This document shows positions 55,348-64,000 of a stretch of 64,000 nt of DNA, one piece after another. The DNA is from Magnetospirillum sp. XM-1 (GTDB lineage: Bacteria > Pseudomonadota > Alphaproteobacteria > Rhodospirillales > Magnetospirillaceae). Within the stretch, counting starts at the first letter, position 1. Every line of letters begins with the position of its first letter. Both the position numbers and the translations under genes were made by a program. Under the pieces are notes generated by a model. The model did not search any database. It had not been told where the DNA came from and saw only the letters and a list, made by a program, of their open reading frames with translations. Location of the stretch: the NCBI RefSeq assembly GCF_001511835.1, contig NZ_LN997848.1, forward strand, positions 3,066,001-3,130,000, given 5' to 3'.

Positions 55348-56502
55348 CTAGCGTGGCAGCCAGACCGAGGCCATGGCCTGGGCGGCGATTCCCTCCTTGC
55401 GGCCGGTGAAGCCCAGGCCTTCGGTGGTGGTGGCCTTGACGCTGACCCGGTCCTGGGAGATGCCCAGAATTTCCGCCACTTTCGCTACCATGGCGGCCCG
55501 ATGCGGCCCCACCTTGGGGCGCTCGCAGATGATGGTGATGTCCACGTTGACGATGCGCCCGCCCTTGGCGGTGACCAGCGAGCCGGCATGGGCCAGGAAC
55601 TGGTCCGAGGCGGCGCCCTTCCACTTGGGATCGGTGGGCGGGAAGTGGTGGCCGATGTCGCCGGCGGCGATGGCGCCCAGCACCGCGTCGGTGAGCGCGT
55701 GCAGCGCCACGTCGGCGTCGGAATGGCCTTCCAGGCCGGCTTCGTGGGGCACCTCGATGCCGCACAGCCAGACGGACTTCTTGGCCGGGTCGAAACGGTG
55801 GACGTCGTAGCCCGAGGCCGAGCGCACCTCGCCGGCGCCGTCGAACAGGCGCCGCGCCCGCTCCAGGTCGGCGGCCGAGGTGATCTTGACGTTGTCCTCC
55901 GAACCCGCCACCAGTTCCACCGCCAGCCCAGCCATTTCCGCCACGGCGGCGTCGTCGGTGAGCTCATTGCCGATGACCGCGTGATGGGCGGCAAGGATCT
56001 CGGCATAGCGGAAGCCCTGGGGGGTCTGGGCGCGGAACAGGGCCGAGCGGTCGACGGTGTCGGCGACGAAGCCGTCCAGGCCCTTCTTCAGGGTATCGAC
56101 CACCGGCATCACCGGCAGGGCGCCGGGATGGCGGTCCAGCGCCCGGATCACCCGGCCGATGGTACCGTGATCGACGAAGGGGCGCGCGCCGTCATGGATC
56201 AGCACCTTGGCCGGGTTGAGGTCCTTCAGGCTGTCCAGGCCGAGGCGCACGCTGTCCTGGCGGGTCTCGCCGCCATGCACGGGTTCCAGCAGGTTGAGGC
56301 CGGCGGCGGCCATGTCGTAGAGCTGGCGGTCGTCGGGATGGATGACGGCACGCACCGCGCCGATTTCGGGATTGGTGGCGAAGGCCGCCAGGGTGTGGCG
56401 CAGCACCATGCGCCCGGCCAGGTCGTGGTATTGCTTGGGCAGGTCGCCGCCGAACCGCCGCCCGCGCCCCGCCGCCACCACCAGCACAACCGTCTTGGCC
56501 AT
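55348..56502 (-). CDS. ispDF: Bifunctional MEP cytidylyltransferase / MEcPP synthase IspDF
   Basis: 384 residues, the fused form typical of alphaproteobacteria. IspD part (about 1-225): [59 protein letters not shown]. IspF part (about 226-384): [58 protein letters not shown], and [20 protein letters not shown]. It catalyses steps three and five of the non-mevalonate isoprenoid pathway. Confidence 0.95.
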   Translation of the reverse strand: MAKTVVLVVAAGRGRRFGGDLPKQYHDLAGRMVLRHTLAAFATNPEIGAVRAVIHPDDRQLYDMAAAGLNLLEPVHGGETRQDSVRLGLDSLKDLNPAKVLIHDGARPFVDHGTIGRVIRALDRHPGALPVMPVVDTLKKGLDGFVADTVDRSALFRAQTPQGFRYAEILAAHHAVIGNELTDDAAVAEMAGLAVELVAGSEDNVKITSAADLERARRLFDGAGEVRSASGYDVHRFDPAKKSVWLCGIEVPHEAGLEGHSDADVALHALTDAVLGAIAAGDIGHHFPPTDPKWKGAASDQFLAHAGSLVTAKGGRIVNVDITIICERPKVGPHRAAMVAKVAEILGISQDRVSVKATTTEGLGFTGRKEGIAAQAMASVWLPR

Positions 56503-56569
56503 CGTCGCTCTCCTGGGAAATAGGGGCGACAGACTATGCGAGAGGATGCCTCCTTGCCAAGGCTTGATA

Positions 56570-56592
56570 CCGGCGCACGCATTGTGCGCCGG
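56570..56592. other. Perfect hairpin preceding the repeat element
   Basis: CCGGCGCAC-GCATT-GTGCGCCGG, nine pairs without mismatch, three bases (CTA) before the start of the element at 56596. The copy at 32763-32832 is also preceded by an unrelated hairpin with a three-base spacer (ATA). Confidence 0.6.
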
Positions 56593-56595
56593 CTA

Positions 56596-56666
56596 GGCCC
56601 AAGGGGCCGCGCGCCTTATGGCGCGGGAGCCAAGCCGCCACCGGCGGCGCCCGGCGATTGAGGGCT
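56596..56666 (+). repeat. Structured repeat element, copy upstream of the cytochrome c assembly-type gene
   Basis: GGCCCAAGGGG ... AGCCAAGC ... GCGCCCGGCGATTGAGGGCT. Helices: GGCCC (56596-56600)/GGGCT (56662-56666), GGGC (56604-56607)/GCCC (56649-56652), TTAT-capped CGCGCC (56610-56615)/GGCGCG (56620-56625), GCCGCC-ACC-GGCGGC (56634-56648). It lies in the gap between divergent ispDF and the gene at 56732. Confidence 0.7.
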
Positions 56667-56697
56667 TTTCATGATCGAGGATGCTCGCTGTCACCCC

Positions 56698-56725
56698 TTT
56701 GCACCGCCGCAAAGGATGATATAGT
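56698..56725 (+). promoter_or_regulatory. Promoter, probably of a leaderless transcript
   Basis: TTTGCA (56698-56703), 16-base spacer, TATAGT (56720-56725); only CCGCCC separates the -10 from ATG 56732, so transcription would start at or next to the A of the start codon. No Shine-Dalgarno is seen. The spacer includes a CCTTTGC/GCAAAGG hairpin. Confidence 0.5.
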
Positions 56726-56731
56726 CCGCCC

Positions 56732-57535
56732 ATGTCGTCCCTGGTCCTCAACATCGTCGCCCTGTTGGCGCTGCTGCCCGCCGCGCTGGTGGCCCTTCGC
56801 GCCGGCGAGGGGCGGAGCGCCCAGTTCCGCCTGTGCCTGGCCCTGGCGGTCGCCGGGCCGGCGCTGTGGGGCTATTCCCAGATGAGCGCCCAGTGGCTGA
56901 CCAGCCTGTCGGCGGCGCTGTGGGTGTCCATCGCCGCCACCGCCGCGCTGTTCGCCGTGCTGGCCCACGCCACCGCCCAAGGCTGGCGGCTGGCGCCGCT
57001 GCTGATGCCGTTCCTGGCGGCGCTGGGCCTGCTGGCCTCGCTGGTGCAGTGGGTGGAGGCCGCTCCGCCACTCAGCGGGCAGGTGCCCGCCGCCTGGCTG
57101 GACCTGCACATCGTCGTTTCGGTTCTGACCTATGCCCTGCTGACCCTGGCGGCGGTGGCCTCGCTCGCCACCTTCCTGCAGGAACGCGCCCTGAAGCACA
57201 AGGCGCCCACCACGCTCACCCGCATGCTGCCCAGCGTCGCCGATGGCGAGACCCTGGCCGGGCGCCTGCTGCTGGCCTCGGAAGCGGTGCTGGGCCTGGG
57301 CCTCGCCACCGGCATGGCCACCCAGTATTTCGAGACCGGGGCGGTGCTGGTCCTGTCGCACAAGACTCTGTTGTCGCTGCTGGCCTTCGCCCTGATCGGC
57401 CTGCTGCTGGTCGGCCACCGGGTATGCGGCGTGCGGGGCAGGGTGGCCGCCCGCGTGGTGCTGCTGGCCTATCTGCTGCTCACCCTGGCCTATCCCGGGG
57501 TCAAGTTCGTGACACAGGTCCTCGTCACGCACTGA
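56732..57535 (+). CDS. Inner-membrane cytochrome c assembly-type protein (CcsA/YpjD family)
   Basis: 267 residues with about eight membrane helices. The CcsA/HemX-like pattern is visible: LASLVQWVEAAPPLSG, DLHIVVSVLTYALLTLAAVA with a His in the helix start, LSHKTLLSLLAFALIGLLLV and a late RVVLLAYLLLTLAYPGVKFV. YpjD-type members are often next to ffh; here the gene follows the repeat element and precedes the dusB-ntr operon. The role in haem delivery or membrane protein quality is unknown. Confidence 0.78.
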   Translation: MSSLVLNIVALLALLPAALVALRAGEGRSAQFRLCLALAVAGPALWGYSQMSAQWLTSLSAALWVSIAATAALFAVLAHATAQGWRLAPLLMPFLAALGLLASLVQWVEAAPPLSGQVPAAWLDLHIVVSVLTYALLTLAAVASLATFLQERALKHKAPTTLTRMLPSVADGETLAGRLLLASEAVLGLGLATGMATQYFETGAVLVLSHKTLLSLLAFALIGLLLVGHRVCGVRGRVAARVVLLAYLLLTLAYPGVKFVTQVLVTH

Positions 57536-57564
57536 ACTGCTTTTTTTCCAGGCAGCTTTTGCCG

Positions 57565-57591
57565 TTGCATTGTGCCGCGTCTGCATAATAA
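57565..57591 (+). promoter_or_regulatory. Possible promoter of the dusB-ntr operon
   Basis: TTGCAT (57565-57570), 15-base spacer, TAATAA (57586-57591), ten bases ahead of ATG 57602. The spacer is short and the -10 imperfect (CATAAT at 57584 is an alternative), so support is moderate. No NtrC or sigma-54 site is seen here. Confidence 0.35.
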
Positions 57592-57601
57592 ATACGCAGC
57601 C

Positions 57602-58609
57602 ATGGCACAGATCACGCGCAAGTCTATCTCCATCGGTTCGGTGACCCTGGACAATCCGGTCATCCTGGCGCCCATGGCCGGCGTCACCGACATGCCCAAC
57701 CGCAGGCTGGTCAAGCGCCTGGGGGCCGGTCTGGTCGTCTCCGAGATGATCGCCAGCCAGGCCATGATCCGCCAGAACCGCCAGACCATGCAGATGGCCC
57801 AACACACGGCGGAAGAATTCCCCATGTCGGTGCAACTGGCCGGCTGCGAGCCCAAGGTGATGGCCGAGGCCGCCAAGCTGAACCAGGATCTGGGCGCCGC
57901 CATCATCGACATCAACATGGGCTGCCCGGTGAAGAAGGTGGCCCTGAAGGGCGAGGCCGGCTCGGCCCTGATGCGCAACGAGAATCTGGCGGCCCGCATC
58001 ATGAGCGCCGTGGTCAAGGCGGTGGACATTCCCGTCACCTTGAAGATGCGCACCGGCTGGGACATGAACAGCCGCAACGCTCCCAGCCTGGCCCGGGTGG
58101 CCGAGGAATGCGGCATCCGCATGGTCACGGTGCACGGCCGCACCCGCAACCAGATGTATACCGGCCAGGCCGACTGGGCCTTCATCGGCGAGGTCAAGCG
58201 CACCGTCTCCATTCCGGTGATCGGCAACGGCGACGTGGAAAGCATCGACGACGCCGTGCGCATGCTGGAAATGTCGGGCGCCGACGGCGTGATGATCGGA
58301 CGCGGCACTTATGGCCGTCCCTGGCTGCCGGGGCAGGTGGCCCATTACTTGGCCACCGGCGAGCGGCGCCCCGACCCGACGCTGCCCGAGCAGATGGAGA
58401 TCATCCTGGGCCATCTGGATGCCATGCTGGTCCATTACGGCACCGAACCGGGCGTGCGCATCGCGCGCAAGCATATGGGCTGGTATTCCAAGGGCTTGCC
58501 GGGCTCGGCCGAGTTCCGCGCCGAAATCAACCGCACCAACGACCCGGAGGTCATGCGCCGGGTCATCGCCGACTTCTACGCTCCCCTGCTGGAAAAGGCC
58601 GCCGCCTGA
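57602..58609 (+). CDS. dusB: tRNA-dihydrouridine synthase DusB (NifR3)
   Basis: 335 residues from ATG 57602. FMN-dependent Dus motifs: [115 protein letters not shown]. It reduces uridine to dihydrouridine in tRNA D-loops. The gene begins the nifR3-ntrB-ntrC-ntrY-ntrX operon typical of alphaproteobacteria. Its TGA overlaps the ATG of ntrB (TGATG). Confidence 0.96.
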   Translation: MAQITRKSISIGSVTLDNPVILAPMAGVTDMPNRRLVKRLGAGLVVSEMIASQAMIRQNRQTMQMAQHTAEEFPMSVQLAGCEPKVMAEAAKLNQDLGAAIIDINMGCPVKKVALKGEAGSALMRNENLAARIMSAVVKAVDIPVTLKMRTGWDMNSRNAPSLARVAEECGIRMVTVHGRTRNQMYTGQADWAFIGEVKRTVSIPVIGNGDVESIDDAVRMLEMSGADGVMIGRGTYGRPWLPGQVAHYLATGERRPDPTLPEQMEIILGHLDAMLVHYGTEPGVRIARKHMGWYSKGLPGSAEFRAEINRTNDPEVMRRVIADFYAPLLEKAAA

Positions 58610-59726
58610 TGCCGATCCCCATCGTTGCGGCCCTGAAGCGCGGCCTGTCCAGTTCCACCTTCGACCCGGCCACCGTGCTGAGCGCGCTGGGCGCCGCCGT
58701 GCTGGCGCTGGATTCCGAGAACCGCATCCATTACGCCAACGGCTCGGCCGAGCAGCTGTTCGCCTGTGGCGCCGCCTACCTGATCGGTCACCCGGCCACC
58801 GATTTCCTGCCGCCCGATTCGCCCATCCTGTCCCTGGTGACCCAGGCCCGCGACGGCAACATCTCGGTGGCCGAGCATGGCGTGACCCTGGACACGCCGC
58901 GCACCGGGCATCGCACCGTCACCGTGCAGGTCTCGCCCATCATCGAGACCGCCGGCGCCGTGGTGATCAGCCTGCACGAGCAATCCATCGCGCTGAAGAT
59001 CGGGGCGCAGCTGACCAGCCGCAACGCGGCGCGCTCGGTGTCCGCCATGGCGGCCATCCTGGCCCACGAGGTCAAGAACCCGTTGTCGGGCATCCGCGGC
59101 GCCGCCCAGCTGCTGGAGCAGAACGCCGGGGAAGAGGACCGGGTGCTGACCCGGCTGATCTGCGACGAGGCCGACCGCATCGTCGCCCTGGTGGACCGCA
59201 TGGAGGCCTTCTCCGACAATCCCACCGTGGAGCGCGGCGCCGTCAACATCCACCGGGTGCTGGAACACGTGCGGCGCATCGCCGAGGCCGGATTCGCCCG
59301 CAATGTGCGGGTCATCGAGAATTACGACCCGTCGCTGCCGCCGGTGCTGGGCGACCGCGACCAGCTGGTGCAGGTGTTCCTCAATCTGGTGAAGAACGCC
59401 GCCGAGGCGGTGCCGGAGGAAGGGGGCGAGATCATCGTCTCCACCGGCTACCAGCACGGCGTGCGTCTGGCCCTGCCGGGCAGCGAGACCCGGCGCCACC
59501 TGCCGCTGGTGGTCAGCATCCAGGACAACGGTTCCGGCATCGCCGAGGACCTGAAGCCCAACCTGTTCGACGCCTTCGTCACCACCAAGACGTCGGGCAG
59601 CGGCCTGGGCCTCGCCCTGGTGGCCAAGATCATCGGCGACCACGGCGGCGTGATCGAATTCGACAGCGTGCCAAGGCGGACCATCTTCCGGGTGATGCTG
59701 CCCATGGTCCAGGATGGGGACGGCAA

Positions 59727-59730
<4 letters not shown>
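58609..59730 (+). CDS. ntrB: Nitrogen regulation sensor kinase NtrB
   Basis: 373 residues, soluble. N-terminal PAS (about 20-130: [20 protein letters not shown]), HisKA with His153 ([20 protein letters not shown]), HATPase ([35 protein letters not shown]). It phosphorylates or dephosphorylates NtrC in response to PII. The start codon overlaps the dusB stop, and its stop overlaps the GTG of ntrC (GTGA). Confidence 0.95.
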
Positions 59731-61190
<1,460 letters not shown>

Positions 61191-63428
61191 ATGGCCTTCG
61201 GTCGCCGCATACGTCACTGGGCGCGCCGGGTCGATCTGGCCCGCCGCCTGGCCTATGGGCTGACTTTCGCCTCGATTCCCGCCATCGTCGCCACCGTCTG
61301 GGTGATGGGCGGCGGCGGCGCCGGTCCCACCGGTCCCGATCCCCGCATCGTGCTGACGCTGCTGGCTACCGACGGGGTGCTGCTGGCCGCCCTGGGCGGC
61401 GTGGTGGGCTACCGCGTGCTGGACGTGCTGAAGGCCCGCCGGCGGGGCGCTTCCGGCTCGCGCCTGCATCTGCGCTTCATCATGCTGTTCGCCCTGGTGG
61501 CGGTGACGCCCTCGGTGCTGATGAGCGTGGGGTCCACCGCCTTCTTCAAGTACGGGGTGGAAAGCTGGTTCTCGGACCGGGTGCGCACGGCGCTGCATGC
61601 CTCGCTGGAGGTGGCACACGCCTATCTCGAGGAACACAAGCGCATCATCGGCGGCGACGCCCTGGCCATGGCCAACGACATCAACCGCGAAGGCCCGCTG
61701 CTGTCGCGTTCGCCTCAGCATTTCAGCCAGTTCGTCGGCACCCAGGCGGCCATTCGCGGCCTGACCGAGGCCATCGTGTTCGACACCCGCGGCAATATCC
61801 TGGCGCGCTCGGGCCTGATCTTCGCGGTGGAAGCCAGCATCGACCAGATTCCCGCCTGGGCGCTGGACAAGGCGCGCGGCGGCGACGTGGTGGTGCTGTC
61901 GGGGTCGGGTGAGGACCGGGTCAAGGCGCTGGTGCAGTTGCAGGGCCTGTTCGGCGACACCTTCCTCTATGTGGGCCGCTTCGTCGATCCCAAGGTGATC
62001 GGCCACATGGCCAAGACCTCCGAGGCGGTGGCCCAGTACGAACGCCTGGAAGGCCGCCTGTCGGGCCTGGAACAGGCCTTCTCGCTGATTTTCGCCCTGG
62101 TGGCGCTGCTCCTCGTGCTGACCGCCATCTGGGTCGGATTGTCCATGGCGGTGAAGCTCGCCACTCCCATCGGCCGGCTGATCGACGCCGCCGAGAAGGT
62201 GCGCTCGGGCGATCTCGACGCCCGCGTCGCCGAGGATGCCGCCGACGAGATCGGCGTACTCTCCCGCGCCTTCAACCGCATGACCCATCAGCTGTCCAGC
62301 CAGCGCCAGGATCTGGTGGACGCCAACCGCGAGCTGGACGAGCGTCGCCGCTTCACCGAAACGGTGCTGGCCGGCGTGACCTCGGGGGTCATCGGCCTGG
62401 ATTCCGACGGGCGCATCCATCTTCCCAACCGTTCGGCCGGCGAACTGATCGGCATCAATCTCGAGGAACAGGTCGGCCGGGATATCCGGGACGTCATTCC
62501 CGATCTGGCCGAGCCTTTGGACGAGGCGGTCCGCCGTCCCGACAAGCTGATCCAGCGCGAGGTGCGGCTGTCCACGCCGGGAGGCCGCGCCCGCATGCTG
62601 CTGGTGCGCGTCGCCGCCGAGCGGCTCGAAGCCGAAATCATCGGCTATGTGGTGACCTTCGACGACATCACCGAGCTGGTCTCGGCCCAGCGCAAGGCGG
62701 CCTGGTCCGACGTGGCGCGGCGCATCGCCCACGAGATCAAGAACCCACTGACCCCGATCCTGCTCTCGGCCGAGCGGCTGAAACGCAAGTATCTCAAAGA
62801 GATACAGAACGATCCTGAGACCTACGTCAATCTGGTGGAAACCATCGTCCGCCAGGTGGGCGACATCGGCCGCATGGTGGACGAGTTCTCGTCCTTCGCC
62901 CGCATGCCGGCGCCGCAGATCAAGCCGGACGACCTGAACGACATCTGCCGCCAGGCGGTGTTCCTGCAAAAGACCGGCAATCCCGACGTGGAGTTCGTCC
63001 ACCAATTGCCCGAGGGCAAGGTGCCGTTGATGTGCGACGGCCGCCTGATCGGCCAGGCGCTGACCAACCTGTTGAAGAACGCGGTGGAGGCCATCCACGG
63101 CCGCGACGACCCCGAGGCGCCCCGCGGCCGGGTGGCGCTCAGCCTCGTCGCCCAGGACGAACGGCTGGTGGTGACGGTGGAGGACAACGGCAAGGGCCTG
63201 CCCACCGAGAACCGGGAGCGGCTGACCGAACCCTACGTCACCACGCGCAGCAAAGGCACCGGCCTGGGGCTGGCCATCGTCAAGAAGATCATGGAAGACC
63301 ACGGCGGTGATCTGTATCTTGAGGATGCGCCAGGGGGAGGCGCGCGGATCGGGCTGGTCTTCCCGCTCTCCGAACAGCCGCAACAGTTTCAGGCAAACGG
63401 CGACACCACGGTAACCCATGGCGCATGA
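61191..63428 (+). CDS. ntrY: Nitrogen regulation sensor kinase NtrY
   Basis: 745 residues. Several N-terminal membrane helices (about 20-120) and one near residues 300-325, HAMP (about 325-378), PAS (about 385-500), HisKA with His514 (RRIAHEIKNPLTPILLSAER), HATPase (LTNLLKNAVEAIHGRD, VEDNGKGLP, SKGTGLGLAIV). It partners NtrX in nitrogen and redox signalling. ntrX begins 11 bases before its stop. Confidence 0.95.
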   Translation: MAFGRRIRHWARRVDLARRLAYGLTFASIPAIVATVWVMGGGGAGPTGPDPRIVLTLLATDGVLLAALGGVVGYRVLDVLKARRRGASGSRLHLRFIMLFALVAVTPSVLMSVGSTAFFKYGVESWFSDRVRTALHASLEVAHAYLEEHKRIIGGDALAMANDINREGPLLSRSPQHFSQFVGTQAAIRGLTEAIVFDTRGNILARSGLIFAVEASIDQIPAWALDKARGGDVVVLSGSGEDRVKALVQLQGLFGDTFLYVGRFVDPKVIGHMAKTSEAVAQYERLEGRLSGLEQAFSLIFALVALLLVLTAIWVGLSMAVKLATPIGRLIDAAEKVRSGDLDARVAEDAADEIGVLSRAFNRMTHQLSSQRQDLVDANRELDERRRFTETVLAGVTSGVIGLDSDGRIHLPNRSAGELIGINLEEQVGRDIRDVIPDLAEPLDEAVRRPDKLIQREVRLSTPGGRARMLLVRVAAERLEAEIIGYVVTFDDITELVSAQRKAAWSDVARRIAHEIKNPLTPILLSAERLKRKYLKEIQNDPETYVNLVETIVRQVGDIGRMVDEFSSFARMPAPQIKPDDLNDICRQAVFLQKTGNPDVEFVHQLPEGKVPLMCDGRLIGQALTNLLKNAVEAIHGRDDPEAPRGRVALSLVAQDERLVVTVEDNGKGLPTENRERLTEPYVTTRSKGTGLGLAIVKKIMEDHGGDLYLEDAPGGGARIGLVFPLSEQPQQFQANGDTTVTHGA

Positions 63429-64000
63429 CATCCTGATCGTCGACGACGAGGCCGATATCCGCGCCTTGATCGCCGGCATCCTCGAGGACGAGGGGCACAA
63501 CACCCGCGAGGCCGCCAATTCGGACGAGGCCCTGGAGGGGATACGCGCCCGGCGGCCCAATCTGGTGATCCAGGACATCTGGCTGCAGGGCTCGCGCCTG
63601 GACGGCCTGGAGGTGCTGGACGCCGTCAAGCACGACCATCCGGAAGTGCCGGTGGTGATGATCTCGGGGCACGGCAACATCGAGACCGCCGTGCAGGCCA
63701 TCAAGCAGGGCGCCTACGACTTCATCGAGAAGCCGTTCAAGGCCGACCGCCTGCTCCTGGTGGTGGAGCGCGCCATCGAGGCCGCCCGGCTGCGGCGCGA
63801 GAACGAGGAGCTGAAGCTCCGTTCCGGTTCCGCCGGCGAACTGGTCGGTGGCGCGCTCGGCGTCATGCAGGTGCGCCAGGCCATCGAGAAGGTGGCGCCC
63901 ACCAATTCCCGCGTGCTGATCACCGGTCCGGCCGGTTCGGGCAAGGAAATCGTGGCGCGGCAAATTCACGCCCGCTCGCGCCGGGCCGAGGGGCCGTTCG
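63418..64000 (+). CDS. ntrX: Nitrogen regulation response regulator NtrX (3' end outside window)
   Basis: Open to the window end: 194 codons seen. Starts MAHDILIVDDEADIRALIAG; phospho-site Asp53 (NLVIQDIWLQGSRLDG), Lys in FIEKPFKADRLLL, then the start of the AAA+ domain (GGALGVMQVRQAIEKVAPTN and Walker A ITGPAGSGKEIVARQIHARS). The Walker A reads GPAGSGKE, as in other NtrX proteins. It overlaps ntrY by 11 bases. Confidence 0.95.
   Translation, partial: MAHDILIVDDEADIRALIAGILEDEGHNTREAANSDEALEGIRARRPNLVIQDIWLQGSRLDGLEVLDAVKHDHPEVPVVMISGHGNIETAVQAIKQGAYDFIEKPFKADRLLLVVERAIEAARLRRENEELKLRSGSAGELVGGALGVMQVRQAIEKVAPTNSRVLITGPAGSGKEIVARQIHARSRRAEGPF

Noticed and set aside
56669..58474. 601-codon minus-strand ORF over the 56732 gene and dusB
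   Set aside because: Gln/Gly/His-rich shadow of two real plus-strand genes.

Overview
The window is GC-rich, gene-dense chromosomal DNA of an alphaproteobacterium, most probably a Magnetospirillum-type member of the Rhodospirillaceae. This is an inference from gene content: homospermidine synthase, the dusB-ntrB-ntrC-ntrY-ntrX cluster, GapR, a MucR/Ros regulator, a K+-independent proton pyrophosphatase like that of Rhodospirillum, a HupT/HupR pair and many multidomain sensor proteins. No magnetosome, phage, plasmid or CRISPR genes are present, so the genus is not proven.

Layout. 1-7.4 kb: a truncated LysR regulator, homospermidine synthase behind a long structured leader, small lipoprotein/RHH/GNAT genes, LysR and XRE regulators, and a convergent pair with a molybdenum flavour (HTH-PBP regulator and DUF2478 protein) separated by a 123-bp MITE-like element. 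7.6-20 kb: a haem-type GGDEF-EAL protein, chromate transporter, MFS carrier, ChbG/HpnK-like deacetylase, SGNH protein with HupT/HupR-like signalling genes, an UlaG-like hydrolase and a soluble chemoreceptor-like protein behind a sigma-54 promoter. 20-31 kb: AEC transporter and glycerate kinase, DapA-like aldolase, a solute-binding protein, a LOV-like kinase without the photoactive cysteine, a TPR-radical SAM protein and a large hybrid kinase. 31-34 kb: palindromic repeats, rpmJ, N-formylglutamate amidohydrolase family gene, gapR and mucR. 34-42 kb: a housekeeping run rpiB-glyA-nrdR-ribD-ribE-ribB(X)-ribH-nusB-thiL followed by a FliL-like gene and hppA. 44.5-50 kb: bamE, a cytochrome bc1 chaperone, yceD-rpmF-plsX-fabH, ihfA-merR and tRNA-Pro(GGG). 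50-57.5 kb: a GT41 glycosyltransferase, a 47-residue membrane protein, a dihydroorotate-dehydrogenase-like enzyme, a GT-B glycosyltransferase, a candidate small RNA, cutA, ispDF and a cytochrome c assembly-type membrane protein. 57.6-64 kb: the nitrogen-control operon dusB-ntrBC-ntrYX, running off the window in ntrX.

How it works together. The core genes form tightly coupled operons with start/stop overlaps: flavin synthesis with nusB and thiL; envelope and fatty-acid initiation (yceD-rpmF-plsX-fabH); nitrogen regulation. Between them sit signal-transduction genes (c-di-GMP, histidine kinases, a chemoreceptor) suited to a motile bacterium tracking redox, metals and nitrogen.

The least explained signal is non-coding. 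A roughly 65-70-nt element occurs three times (upstream of ribH, of the 56732 gene, and of a 40-residue lipoprotein gene). It folds into the same branched structure each time, with compensatory changes in a TTAT-capped stem. Other items are the uORF-containing leader of homospermidine synthase, a candidate sRNA with an anti-Shine-Dalgarno loop upstream of cutA, and an inverted-repeat operator over the promoter of the 47-residue protein.
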